From Limnomonas spitsbergensis (Eukaryota; Chlorophyta; Chlorophyceae; Chlamydomonadales), in assembly GCA_037349105.1 (NCBI GenBank), contig JAYJMM010000112.1, forward strand, positions 5,044,501-5,108,500: a DNA stretch of 64,000 nucleotides, written 5' to 3'. Position numbers and translations under genes: made by a program. The stretch's first letter is position 1, and each line of letters starts with the position of its first letter. Below the pieces are notes generated by a model. The model was given only the letters and a program-made list of their open reading frames with translations. It was not told the origin of the DNA and ran no database searches. Shown piece by piece: positions 11,392 through 23,100 of this stretch.

Positions 11392-12520
11392 AAGTGTCAA
11401 GCGTGCAAGCCGGGATTCAAAGGTCCCGGCAAGCCCTATTTACTGAGTACGGGAAATCTGCTACACTTCACACTTAAGCGGGATTCTGGGTCTCAGTTCA
11501 AATCCGGAGACTCCGCAGATAAGCTGCGGAGGCTCCGCGGCCGCTAACTGCGGTCTAAACGGTTCTGTCACGTATACGGTAATATACTGTGACAACTTTC
11601 TCATTGTATGCGACATCCAGAGCACGGCAGTTCCTAGTGCCTAGATGCGAAGCGAAAGCCAAAGCGGGTAGAAAAAGAAAGGAAAAAGCACAAAAAAATA
11701 CCTGGAAGACGGGGGAAGATCCCCAGGGTTGTTTTGCAATAGTGAGAGCTGTGAGCTGAGAGTTTGTGGCACTGATCGGGGAATCAGCTAACCCTGCCCC
11801 CGTAAATGTTCCTGACACTAGGGCACTGAAAGCAAGCATGTAGAGCATCCTCTACACACTTGTCATCACCCCTTGACCAGCATCGTTGGCATCAGCGTGC
11901 CTCGCGCCGCGGACCGCTGCACCGTCCTCTGGTGTCAGCCGTGCTGAGCCGTAGTCGCAAATTTGTGCACACACAAGCACACTCCCTCGTGCTGGTGCGG
12001 CTCCTAGCTTGTGCCAGCACGGCGCTCGCCGTGGTCTTAAACTGGTTGCGGTAGGTCGCCGCAGACATACCATGTGCTTAGTGGTAGGGTCCCTGGGGCC
12101 CCCCTCCGCTTGCGCCCAGCTGCGCATGCTCGTAGGCTGCGTCAGCGAGAGCCAGCACCTCAGTGGCGGGCAGGCGCTGTAGGTCAGCTGCTGGCGCGCA
12201 AGTTGGGGGCGGCTGCCCCCCGCTCCAGCTCCTCCAGTGCACCTGGCACCCGGTCCAAGCAATTGGGTTTGTCGCACCCGTCCTTTATGGCCGGTTGGCA
12301 ACTCTTGCTGTTCAGACCACCGGCAGAATGATGATCAAGGTTGGGCCCCCCTTGGACCAGTGGTGGCTGACGAACAGCCTTTCAAAGGTGGTGTGGCACG
12401 CACTGAATGATGATCAAGGATGTGCACCCAATGGACCAGTGCCTTAAAACGCTTGTGCCTTCTCCCTTGACTTTCCTAGCGGACTTTTTGTTTGCCGACA
12501 GGGCCGAGCTTCATTTCAGC

Positions 12521-12547
12521 ATGGCCCAGAGGTGTAACGTCATTAAC
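12521..12547 (-). mobile_element. Dispersed retroposon tail, copy 1
   Basis: On the reverse strand this reads GTTAATGACGTTACACCTCT then GGGCC, matching the motif found at nine places in this window. Flanking sequence resembles the copy at 54691 for a further 40 bp ('gaagctcggcc...gtcggcaaac'). Confidence 0.6.
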
Positions 12548-13770
12548 CCATTGGACCAGTGGTAGCTGACCAACAGCCTTTTAAAGGTGGTCTGGCGCGC
12601 ACTGAAATGGACACTGGTGATAACGGGTCAAAATTGCGCCCAATCAATGGACTGGAAATAATTTGAAATCTGATACGAACATCCAGGCCAGACACTTTCA
12701 AAATTTTAAATGTGAATGTTGGTATATCTTTCAAAGAAAACTTAACATTGAAGTGAGTGAACCCAGTGTAGACCAGGAATCTGCAAACCACGGTAATCAG
12801 GGGAAAACTAACATACCATGTGTCGTAATCAAATATTCAAAATTTGAAACCAAGCATGTGACTGCCCGTTTGAATTGATCCAGCTTCGGCTCACTGGTGA
12901 GGTCGCATCAATGGGCTGCTTGTGAGAATGTGGTGAAACGCTGAGGTGCTTGTCCTGGCTTAATATGTCAACCACCTCTGAGCCTCACTAGGTAACTAAG
13001 GTTCCCACTGGCACTGGGCAGCTGCACACTTGCACTGTTCGGTTGGAAAAAGAGGAGGGTTAGGAACTCTCATGTTAGGATTGAAAGATGTGAGTTAAAT
13101 TGGGGGGCATACAAACGGCTGCCAATTAGGGCAAACGATCTACCGGTATGTCTATTTCACCTTACAAAATACAATTATGTAATGATGCATGAACACTACG
13201 ACTGTACGCGAACTCGCTTCCTCACCGCTCGCCCTAGCCCCGTCCCGACTCCTGGTGAGGCAGTGCCCCCAATATGCCCCAATAAACAAAAAAATACACA
13301 TGAACTTGTAACGAAAAACAGCAAAGTTTGTCAGACCGGCGGGTTTTTTCGGCACCCGTTTCTTCGGTACGCACGCAGAGATCTCCGGATGCACGTCCCT
13401 GACCGGCTGACCCGGTCCCTGACGAGCCGTATTCATCTTTCACCATCTTCCTGCCAGTGGCTCGTTCTCCAATTCGTGTGTGCCGTTTTTGAATTGCTTC
13501 GAGCTCTGGCGCAATTCGGGTTTTGCTCACGAGTCCCACGCCGATCGTTATTTGTTCGTCCACCGCGCTGCTGGCGGTTTTGGGGTTGGGAGCAAAAGGG
13601 TGGACAAATTGCGCAATATTCTTTCAGAGAGCGGGACACGGAACTGCACCACTTTCTTTACCCCGGACGATAGCTTCGACGGTTGTGATCAGTCCAAGTG
13701 TCGATAAGCCTAGTCGAGCAGGGAAACGCTAATTCTTTTGCGAAAGCCAACGCGCGTTCCCCTGTCCGCT

Positions 13771-15147
13771 ATGCCCACTAAGCCTTTTCACTTCGATGTC
13801 CACGGCCAGCTCTGTATATTAAGCATTGATGATGACGAAGTGAATCTCCTCGTGATAGAGCAGCTGTTGATGCCACAAGGATGGAAGGTAGATACGCCGG
13901 ACTTGAGCCCTCTGCGCCTCAACGCTGCACAGGGCATGCACCAATACGAGGAGCTCTTGATTTTGATGCACTAACTCTGCGATCCCCTGCAGGTGGTCTC
14001 TGCAATGGATGGCGAGGAGGGCATGGAGGAGCTTGACGGCGAAACATGGCCCGACTTGGTCTTCTTGGATTACACTCTAAATGTCGGAGACTCTGGAGAT
14101 GAGGTAGTGCTGCAGAGCTGATTTAAATTTCTCTGGGTGCGGTAGAGGGCTGATTTGCTGCTCGACCCCCCCTTTATCAAAACCTCCAGCGGACCTCTTC
14201 ATCGGCCTCACCTTCATGGCTCATCACTCTAAGGACCCCTCCGTCCTGCAAATACTTACACCGCTTCCCGATTGCCGCCTCGCAGGTTTGCAGAAAGATG
14301 CGGGAGCGCTTCGGTTCGACGCCCGTGCCCATCGTCATGTGCACCGCACTGACCGCGGGCCACAGAGGACTCGAAGACTGCAAGAAAAAAGGCGCCACAG
14401 ACATCCTATTGAAGCCATACGACCGAAGCGCGATGATCGCCATCGTTGAGAAATATTGCGGTGCCAAGGCCAAGGTCAGGGATGTCTGGTGCTCCTTCTG
14501 CTGCTTCACACATGGCATGGACGCTAATGGCCCCCCAACTCGGCCATGCATGGCAGTGATTCTTTTAGTTTTTGCCCAACCACTGTCGGGAAACTGCTGG
14601 GTGCCAGCATTGAGCCAATGGGGAATACCTTGACCTGCCTACAGCCAAGACAGGCCACCGGCCCACAGCTGGTGGCTTGAGCCGTATGACTGGCTGCAAT
14701 CGGACTCCTCTGTGCAAGGCCGCAGCTTAATTTTAGCTGAAGCACGCAAGATAATTGTGAGTGATTGACCCCCTCCTCTGGACCAACACCGCTCCCATGT
14801 TGCGGTCAGATGTTTGATGTTGCAGCCAGATCTTTGATCCGCACCTACCCGGAATCATCTGATTTCAATTGCCCATCCTGAAGAATCCATACTGGTATAT
14901 TAAGACTTGGAATGTCAACCTTCAGACCTCTAGGCCACCCCAAAGACTTAAGACCGTCGCCCCAGCCAAGAGTGACACGCTTTGGACAGGCATAAAGTTC
15001 CCCCCCCAACATGCAACATCCACATATGAAAACCCTCAACCCTGAACCTGCATCTCCCACAGGTGAAAAGCAAGGCCCCGGCCGCTGCGCCAGCGAAACC
15101 AACGCCCGCGAAACCATTGCCGGCCGCAGCTACACCGGCGCCTGCAC

Positions 15148-15178
<31 letters not shown>

Positions 15179-16445
15179 GGGCCCCACCTTGGAAAGCTTC
15201 TGTAAAGACTTGGACTTGGAGTACTGCCACAAGGTATGCACTCTCTTGGGGGTTACCTGAATGGATGAATTATCTGAATGGCTGAATGGGGTTGGGGTAG
15301 AACTCGCTGGCACATAGTGTGCGCTCTGTGAGGATAAAAGGTTGAGCATTAACTAAGAGGTTGAGCATCAATTAAGAGGTTGAGCATCAATTAAGAGGTT
15401 GAGCATCAATTAAGAGGTTGAGCATCAATTAAGAGGTTGAGCATCAATTAAGAGGTTGAGCATCAATTAAGAGGTTGAGCATCAATTAAGAGGTTGAGCA
15501 TCAATTAAGAGGTTGAGCATCAATTAAGAGGTTGAGCATCAATTAAGAGGTTGAGCATCAATTAAGAGGTTGAGCATCAAACCCCTCTTTCAAAAGGAGC
15601 GTACCCTTTGAGCGCGAAGGTGCATGCCGCTTAGTGATGAGGTTTAACCTCTATGCAAAAAGCAAGGCTCTCTTTCAGGGTTGAGGGTGCAAAGTGATAA
15701 ACCCTATAGTTACCAGTTTTGATCGCTTTGGGGAAGAAGCACTGAAGCTTTTCAGGTTTGAAGGCTGCGTTCAAAAGCATCTCATGGCATCTTATAGACA
15801 TGGGCCAGTCAGCGCACATTTAATGTGGTTGGGTCTCCATTTCCAGCATTTCATTGAACTCTCCTAGTAGCTCTTCCCGTCTCAGTACCAGGGCAGAGAT
15901 CTGAATCAGGGGCATGGGTGTGGTGCAGCTTGCTCCTTTTTTTATTGGTTTGGGTCTGATTAACATTGCAGGCTGTTTATTCAAACAGTTATAAGTGCAC
16001 AATCATGGCATGCCTAAGGCCTAGGGTTCCAGGGTTTATTATTTTGAATCACTTGTATTTTTGCTTGAACGGACTTTCTTAAAGCACCTCAGTATAAGTA
16101 GGAGGTTACACTTAGAGCTTGCACTTAGAGTCGCCACTGAGTGACTGATGCATGGCATCTGACTCAGCAACACGCTGATGGCTGCTGACACCTGAACCTG
16201 CTGAATGGCTGCTGACACCATGTGGGGTTGCATGGGGAGTCGCATGGAGTACAATGGGGCCATGTGGGCAGTGACACTACAACCTGTCTGAACCTGTGCC
16301 CGTTGGACCTATGTCGTAGAAGCTGGAGGCTGCGGGTTACACTATTAAGTCCATCACGGCGGTTGACGACGCTGCGCTACGGAAGGCGGGTATTGTCATC
16401 AAGGGCCAAAGAGACAAAATCCTGGAAGCTACCAAGAAGCTGTGA
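13771..16445 (+). CDS. Response-regulator receiver domain fused to a SAM domain
   Basis: Five exons, all GT-AG, every intron in phase 0: 13771-13887, 13993-14103, 14286-14474, 15063-15233, 16320-16445. The spliced product is 237 residues. Residues 10-135 form a complete receiver domain: acidic triad D20-D22 ('SIDDDEVN'), phospho-acceptor D65 ('LVFLDYTLN'), T96 ('PIVMCTAL'), K119 followed by P ('LLKPYD'). An Ala/Pro linker, partly encoded by a GCT run, follows (about 140-180). Residues 182-236 match a sterile alpha motif: 'LESFCKDLDLEYCHKLEAAG' and later 'GIVIKGQRDKILEATKKL', ending at the stop. Receivers are switched by Asp phosphorylation from a histidine kinase or phosphotransfer protein; SAM domains mediate oligomerisation or partner binding. 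I infer a phosphorelay protein whose output is assembly rather than DNA binding. The ATG at 13771 is chosen because the frame upstream has no other ATG. Introns 3 and 4 hold repeats. Confidence 0.9.
15339..15586. repeat. 19-bp satellite in intron 4 of the receiver-SAM gene
   Basis: About 13 nearly perfect head-to-tail copies of 'ggttgagcatcaattaaga'. The first copy differs slightly ('cattaactaag'). There is no similarity to the flanking exons. Confidence 0.95.
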
Positions 16446-17681
16446 GGCCTGCACTGGAGGTTCGGATTTGCCCAGCGGTCCTGATGTTGCCCCGACTGAT
16501 CGTTGCGCCGGCCTGATGTCGCACCAGCCAGATGTTGCGCCTGACCTTGAGCTTGTGGGGCAGGCCCTGGGTCCTTGGATTGAGCCTTTGTCCCTTGGAG
16601 TGAGCCTTGGCTTCACGGATCAAGACTTGGAGCGGTGGTGGCTGTGGCTCACATCCAGGCCTTTGGCTAAACAGATGAAAAAATAAAGATGCAGCAAAGG
16701 TGTGTGGGAGATGCGCGGCAGCAGCAGACATCTGCGGCCGCATGCCTACTTGATGCGCCGACTTGTGGCTGCTAGGAACTTTCATCCTCAGCGGGGGATT
16801 GGTGTCTTCAAAGTGTCTCCTGAAGCTGAATCAGGAAGCTTTGAAACTCGCTCGGGACTTGGGACTGATCGAGACGAACCATTCCCCTCCATTTCATGTC
16901 TCTCCCTCGCAATCCTGAGCGAGGGAGCAACGGCGGCTGCAGCTTGCCGCAAATATAGCCCCCCCCCCCCCCCTACCCTTTGCCCCGAGCGTAATATCCA
17001 GAACTTCTGCGTTTTGTTGGCGCTGACAGCAAGTTTTTCATCCTTGGCGCAGTCACACTTGCCACACCACTTACACACGCTATGCAGGCCCAATTGCCCG
17101 CCTCGGGCAATCACACTTGTCGCAATATCGAATATTATGCAGCGCCTGAAGAAAATGAACGTCATTACGCCGTTTTCGCATTAGGTCCTCTAGATTTCCC
17201 CCCGACAAGGTAGTGTCGGGGGTGCCCTGCGTTTCAGCGCGGCAGATCATAGCATGGCTACACCCACGGCAGCCGCCCTCTCTCGGCATACAGCCTTAAC
17301 CATCCACCACCCCGTATGGCAAGTTCTCCCCTCCAGCTCGCCGCCAGTCTCGTGACCAGTCTTCTGACGATGCTCAGGTCCCGAAGCTGCCACAAACGCA
17401 CCATGCACGCCACCCTCTATTTACCACACCGCTGCATCTGATAGTTGGTGTTGTTTTACTATTGTTTTAGAGAGCTAATGCTGGACATTTGAGAGTGGGA
17501 CTGTGTTTACTTTTAGCGCGATATGCCTACAGTTCAGCAACAAAACGGCCTGCTTGGTGGGGGGGCTTGGTGCCACCCGGGCTTCCTTCTGGTCAAAGGC
17601 CCGGTCTCCTCCAGCCTAGCTGTGGCCGCCTGTTGGCCCTCCCACCGTTATCTGGCGCGCACTAAAATAAACACTTTGGTG

Positions 17682-17710
17682 TGTTATTGACTTGACACCT
17701 CTGGGCCCTA
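17682..17710 (+). mobile_element. Dispersed retroposon tail, copy 2 (diverged)
   Basis: Reads 'gttattgacttgacacctct' then 'gggccct'. It sits 10 bp after an 'actaaaataaacacttt' segment that resembles the tail of another repeat family. Confidence 0.45.
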
Positions 17711-18082
17711 CTCAAATACTGGTGGTTGAGGGTTGTTGCTGTTACTGCGCTGATGAAACTACCCCGTCTGGCCTTCGTTGTCTCGCTGTTTTTTGAAGAG
17801 GGTGCTGAACCACTTGTGTTGATGTGGATTGTTACATCAGCCCAAGCAGCCTTATTTGTTTGAGCGTCTGTGCTAACACCCAGAGTAGCCTTTTCGAAGA
17901 TATCGGACATTTCGAACAGGAAGCTGAGGCTCTCAAATGTGCATGTCTGAGTTGAGTATGTTTGACGGTTGTATGGGATTGACATTGTAAACCCAGTCCA
18001 GTTGGATTAAACGAACGTGACACCGCTGAGCGAGTTGAGTGATCGAATTTCCCTGACGATCCTCTTTGTCCCCCGGTCTAGA

Positions 18083-18229
18083 TCACCGGGTTCCGTGTTC
18101 CTGCCTCCCTCACAGTGGAGGATGGGTATGGGCCATGCTGTGCATGGTAGCTGGGATTGAGCTCCGTCATTCCTTACCAGCTCCACACGGCCAAGCGTTC
18201 AGCAGACCCCACGGGTGTGCACCGTTATA
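18083..18229 (+). mobile_element. tRNA-like SINE, diverged full-length copy
   Basis: Aligns by eye over its whole length with the copies at 40339-40496 and 58427-58552: 'ccgggttccgtgttcctg', 'ctgtgcatggtagctggga', 'ttgagctccgtcattcc', 'ccagctccacacggccaagc', 'gttcagcag'. Target duplications are no longer visible, so this is probably the oldest of the three. Confidence 0.7.
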
Positions 18230-18653
18230 AAGCCTTAAAGAAAGCCAAAGTTGGGTGGAAAATCTTAAGCGCGCTTGAACAAACAAGAACTGGTAGCCAA
18301 GGGATTTCAGAAATGTCAAGACAGATCGCTTTTACAGCATGTACGATTCCATGTTATAATAGACGGGACGTACTAAGTGTCCAAGATAACGGTAGATTGT
18401 TAATGACATAACACCTCAGGGCCATGCTGAAACTGGTAACGAGTACTTTCAGTATGAAAGGTCACACACTGCGTCATCACCTAATTACGTCTTAGAGGCT
18501 TTGTTAAGGGCTAGTCTCTAGTGGAACACAGGTGTTGAAGTAGGTCTTCTTTGCCTTCCCGGCCTCTCCTTTTGTTCCTTTCCCCCTCTCTTCCTTTTAG
18601 TTCCTTCTTTACTCCCTTCTGAACAGTTGGGCGCCCACGCGATCGTGCTTTGA

Positions 18654-18682
18654 GCGGGCCCAAGGTGTGTAACGTTATTGAC
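18654..18682 (-). mobile_element. Dispersed retroposon tail, copy 3
   Basis: Reverse strand reads 'gtcaataacgttacacacct' then 'tgggcccgctc'. The next 40 bp ('gatcgcgtgggcgcccaac') match the copy at 33715, so these two share more than the tail. Confidence 0.6.
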
Positions 18683-19108
18683 CTAATTGCGTGTGTCTTC
18701 AAACAAAGTTCCAGACAATCAAAGGGCCCTTCCAGATGGTGATCAATCTCCGCCTCCAACAACAAATGCATGGGGGCGGTGTGAGCATGGGTGCATGCCA
18801 GCTAAGGCAGGTGAGAAATGGCTGGTTCATCATAAGATTCATTGAATAATCATTGGCCATCTTAAATTTTCCTCCATTGCCCCTGTGCTGAGTCAAAAAT
18901 ATATCTCTCAGACGTCATAATCCCTCGATTAATTGGTTGGACAAACATATGCCCTTCTGTCCAGTACCCTGTACCTGCCCCCCTTCGATCGTCAGATCTA
19001 ACCAAGGAGGGGGGGGCACTGCCATTTAGGCCGACTTCAATTATGAGCAGTTAGTTGGACAAGGAAACGCCTGAAAGTCAAGTGCCCACGCGGCTGAGCC
19101 TTCTTGTG

Positions 19109-19136
19109 CAGGGCCCAGAGGTGTAACGTCATTGAC
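19109..19136 (-). mobile_element. Dispersed retroposon tail, copy 4
   Basis: Reverse strand carries the consensus ATGACGTTACACCTCTGGGC exactly, followed by 'cctgcacaagaaggctcag' and 'ccgcgtgggcac', a body related to the copies at 33715 and 42224. Confidence 0.65.
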
Positions 19137-20160
19137 AAGGAAACGACACGTAGCCCAGAACCTCCCCCCTTGGATCAGAGATTGCTCTGGGGGAGAGGCA
19201 CGACCAGCCTTGCAGTTACGAACAGTTAGTTGGACCAGCCCCGCAATTACGAACAGTTAGTTGGACAAGGAAAAGCCCTGTAGCCCAGATCCATCCCCCT
19301 TGGGTCAGCCAATTGCTTTGGAGGAGAGGCATGACCACCTAGGACATCCAAAATTCGTGCATATCCCAGTATCCATAAATTCTTATAACGCTAAAACCGT
19401 GACTATGGCGAGTTCCACAGCCAGGTCCCCAGAGGTGTGGAGAAATAAAGAAAGCTTAACGACCCTGGAGGCGTGACGTTCAAAAAGGCAACACTGCATG
19501 GGCCCTTTGGCCGCGTCGACGCCCGACACCATCATATCAAAGAGACGGGACAAAATCAGGGCCTCACAATGTGCAACACACAACATGGCGTACAAAAACA
19601 AGCTGTGGCTGGATCTGTAGCCCATAGCAGCAGCCTCCATGCTTATCCAGCCACTTCAAGTACCCAGGTCAAGCAGCTTGCCCCTCATCCAGCCCCCACG
19701 TCAGGCAGCCCAATGGATCAGATGCCCGGGGCAAAAGCCTGGAGCAGTCGACCACAGCTCCAGCCTATTCCATGAGTGTGGATCTGAAGAGGCGTGTCCC
19801 GATCCAAAGAAAACGCGTATAGCTAAGGGGCACATGACGAGTGCCCGCACCCCCTATTTCTGCTGCTTCTGCGTCAGCTGCTTGGCTGCGTTGGCGGCCT
19901 CGGAGTGGCGGTCCGTCCGCCATATACATCACATGACAGCAGATGTCTTTTTTGTCGAGGTCTCTGTGTGTCAAATTCGGCGTAGCTGCATTGCTGATCG
20001 CTTGCCGCAACAATCATCCACGCTTTGCAGCACTTGTTGCTGCTGCTGCTTTCCCTTTTGCCGCTGCTGCTGCTGTTTCTGCATTTGCTTTTTCATCTAC
20101 TGCTGCTGCTGCTGCAGCTGCTGCACTTGCATGCTGAGCTGCTTTGAGGCCCCGAGGGTC

Positions 20161-23100
20161 TCACAGGGGGGGGGGATCCGCCATATTCCTCACAGGGCAA
20201 CACTTGTAGTTGTTGTTTAGCGGCGTGTCAAAGATGGCGTAAGTGCACGGCCGCCCGCCGCACAGGTCGTCCATGCTGCCGCAACCTTGGATGTTGGGCT
20301 TGAGAGCGACGCAGAGGACCTGGCCCTCCACTTGTTGAGGCGGCCTATTGATGCGATTGAGCTGTGCAGAGGGGAAGGGGGCACGGGAAGCATGGGATGG
20401 TTCAGGGGGAGATGGTCAGCTGTGCAGGGGGCAGCATGGGAGGTTTCAGGGGAGGGGTTCAGCTGTGCAGGGGTGCAAGGGAGCAGGGTGAGCATGGGAA
20501 GGTTCAGGGGTGGGTTTCTGCCGTGCAGGGGGGGAAGTGGAGGGGGGGCAGGGTGAGGTTGAGATGGAGGGGGTTCAGCTGCACATGGGAGCAGGGGATG
20601 GGAGCAGGGGGAGGAGCTTGAGCTTCACATGGATGAAGAGAGCTGGGAAGGTTCCGGCGAAGTGGGGTGATCGTGACGTAGAACAGCTAGCCCTCCACCT
20701 GCCAAGGCAGCCTGCTACTGTGGTTGAGCTGTCCACGGGGGCGGGGAACAGGGAAAAAATGGGGACGAAAATGAGGTGCGCATGCGAGATTGAGCTGCGC
20801 ATGGGAGATTGAGGTGCGCATGGGAGATTGAGCTGCGCGTGGGAGATTGAGCTGCGCATGAGAGATTGAGCGGTGCATGGGAGATTGAGCTGCGCATGGG
20901 AGATTGAGCTGCGCATGGGAGATTGAGCTGCGCATGGGAGATTGAGCTGCGCATGGGAGATTGAGCTGCGCATGAGAGATTGAGCTGCGCATGGGAAATT
21001 GAACTGCGCATGGGAGATTGAGCTGCGCATGGGAGGTTGAGCTGCGCATGGGAGATTGAGCTGCGCATGGGAGATTGAGGTGCGCATGGGAGATTGAGGT
21101 GCGCATGGGAGATTGAGGTGCGCATGAGAGATTGAGCGGTGCATGGGAGATTGAGCTGTGCATGGGAGATTGAGCTGCGCATGGGAGATTGAGCTGCGCA
21201 TGGGAGGTTGAGCTGCGCATGGGAGATTGAGCTGCGCATGGGAGATTGAGCTGTGCATGGGAGATTGAGCTGCGCATGGGAGATTGAGCTGCGCATGGGA
21301 GATTGAGCTGCGCATGGGAGATTGAGCTGCGCATGGGAGATTGAGCTGCGCATGGGAGATTGAGCTGCGCATGGGAGATTGAGCTGCGCATGGGAGATTG
21401 AGCTGCGCATGAGAGATTGAGCTGCGCATGGGAGATTGAGCTGTGCATGGGAGATTGAGCTGCGCATGAGAGATTGAGCTGCGCATGGGAGATTGACCTG
21501 CGCATGGGAGATTGACCTGCGCATGGGAGATTGAGCTGCGCATGGGAGACTGAGCTGCGCATGGGAGATTGAGCTGCGCATGGGAGGTTGAGCTGCGCAT
21601 GGGAGATTGAGCTGCGCATGGGAGACTGAGCTGCGCATGGGAGATTGAGCTGCGCATGAGAGATTGAGCTGCGCATGGGAGATTGAGCTGCGCATGGGAG
21701 ATTGAGCTGCGCATGAGAGATTGAGCTGCGCATGGGAGATTGAGCTGCGCATGGGAGATTGAGCTGCGCATGAGAGATTGAGCTGCGCATGGGGGATTGA
21801 ACTGCGCATGGGAGATTGAGCTGCGCATGGGAGGTTGAGCTGCGCATGGGAGATTGAGCTGCGCATGGGAGACTGAGCTGCGCATGGGAGAAGCAAGCAT
21901 AGGAGATTGTGAGGGAGGAGCTGAGCGACGCCCGGGGGAGGGAAAAGGGGGGGCAAGAGGAAGTTAAGGGGGGATGGGGCTGTGGATGGGAGTATGGGGC
22001 CAGGGGCAGGGTCCAATCCCCAGGCCTCCTTTCTTTTCAAAACCCAGCATTGCTTATTTACAAAAATAAATTGGCATCGAGAGCCTCTCTTATTTTCCAA
22101 GTCTGAGTTGAAAGGATGATTGATACGTTACCAGGCTGACTCAACTATTTGCCTCAAAAACATAGCGGCTTCACCCGGTGGGTGGGTGCCCGAGTCAGGT
22201 GGCTGACGAAGGTGCATGCAACTGCCCCCTCGCAAGATGCTTTCATGCATTGCCAGGCTGGCTTTCATGCATTGCCAGGCTGGCTTTGATACATTGCCAG
22301 GCGTACCTTCAAGGCGTAGTAGGGCTTCACTTGGTAGGAGGGCGCCTGCGTCAGGTTATTGACGATGGTGTACGCAACGGCCCCCGCGCAAGACGGGATG
22401 ACTTGGAACTCAACCTGGTGGGGAACAGAAAGGAAGACAAATCCTGGTTTCTGAGAGGTATGGGTTTGGGGTAAGGATGTTGACAATGGTGTATGCAACA
22501 GCTCCCGCATAGTACGGGATAACTTGGAACCAAACCTGTGGGTCCTTACAGTGATGAGGGTTGATGGATTAAGGATACAAAGTTTTGTCCTTTTATTTTC
22601 AAGGTGTAGATGTGCTTTGCTTCCCCTTCATATTAAACGTTGTGAAGGTACTATGGCTGCAGTAAATAGTGTGAATCACTCGTTGACGCCAGTTTTTAGT
22701 TAGGAATGAAGAGTTTTGGTCGAAATTTGGGCAGCTTGACAAGAAAATGCTCATCGAAAGCAATTCAACTATAGACAAAGAATCTGCCCTGCCCTTATGC
22801 TGTCCTTCTGCCCCGTTGCTGCTCCCCTTCCAATTTGCAGCCACCAATGCCCCGAGCCTTCAGGAGAAGACTCAGAGAACAAACGTGAAATGTACAAATT
22901 TATCCCTAGGGTTTCGGGTTTAGCCCCCTAGGGTTTAGGGGTAAGACCTCTAGGGTTTATACCCCTAGGATTTAGGGTTTAGCCCCATATGGTTTAGGGT
23001 TAAGACCCCTAGGATTAAGACCCTTAGGGTTTAGGATTAAGACCCCTAGGATAAAGACCCTTATGGGTTAAGGATTAAGACCCCTAGGATTAAGACCCTT

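Larger units (their letters stand above)
10470..13770. other. Intergenic region between the repeat-protein frame and the receiver-SAM gene
   Basis: No exon could be recognised. It holds the inverted repeat at 10929-11391, a retroposon tail at 12521-12547, copies near 12385 and 12598 of a 'ggcgcgcactgaaa'-type motif, and an AT-rich patch at about 12650-12870 with 'caaaattttaaatgtgaat'. The 5' untranslated region and promoter of the downstream gene must lie in its right end, but no TATA or other motif can be assigned with confidence. Confidence 0.55.
16446..20160. other. Intergenic region, no gene recognised
   Basis: Both strands were read without finding a supportable exon. It contains a tRNA-like SINE (18083-18229), three retroposon tails (17682-17710, 18654-18682, 19109-19136), two copies of 'cgaacagttagttggac' near 19218-19265, and CTG/GCT triplet runs at 20035-20130. 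These triplets lie just beyond the pherophorin stop and could be its 3' untranslated region. Confidence 0.5.

Noticed and set aside
20575..22100. Very long - strand open frames ('SPMRSSISHAQLNLPCAAQ' repeats) that look like a large repeat protein
   Set aside because: They are read through the 20-bp minisatellite in all three frames with related peptides; the array is inside a pherophorin intron.
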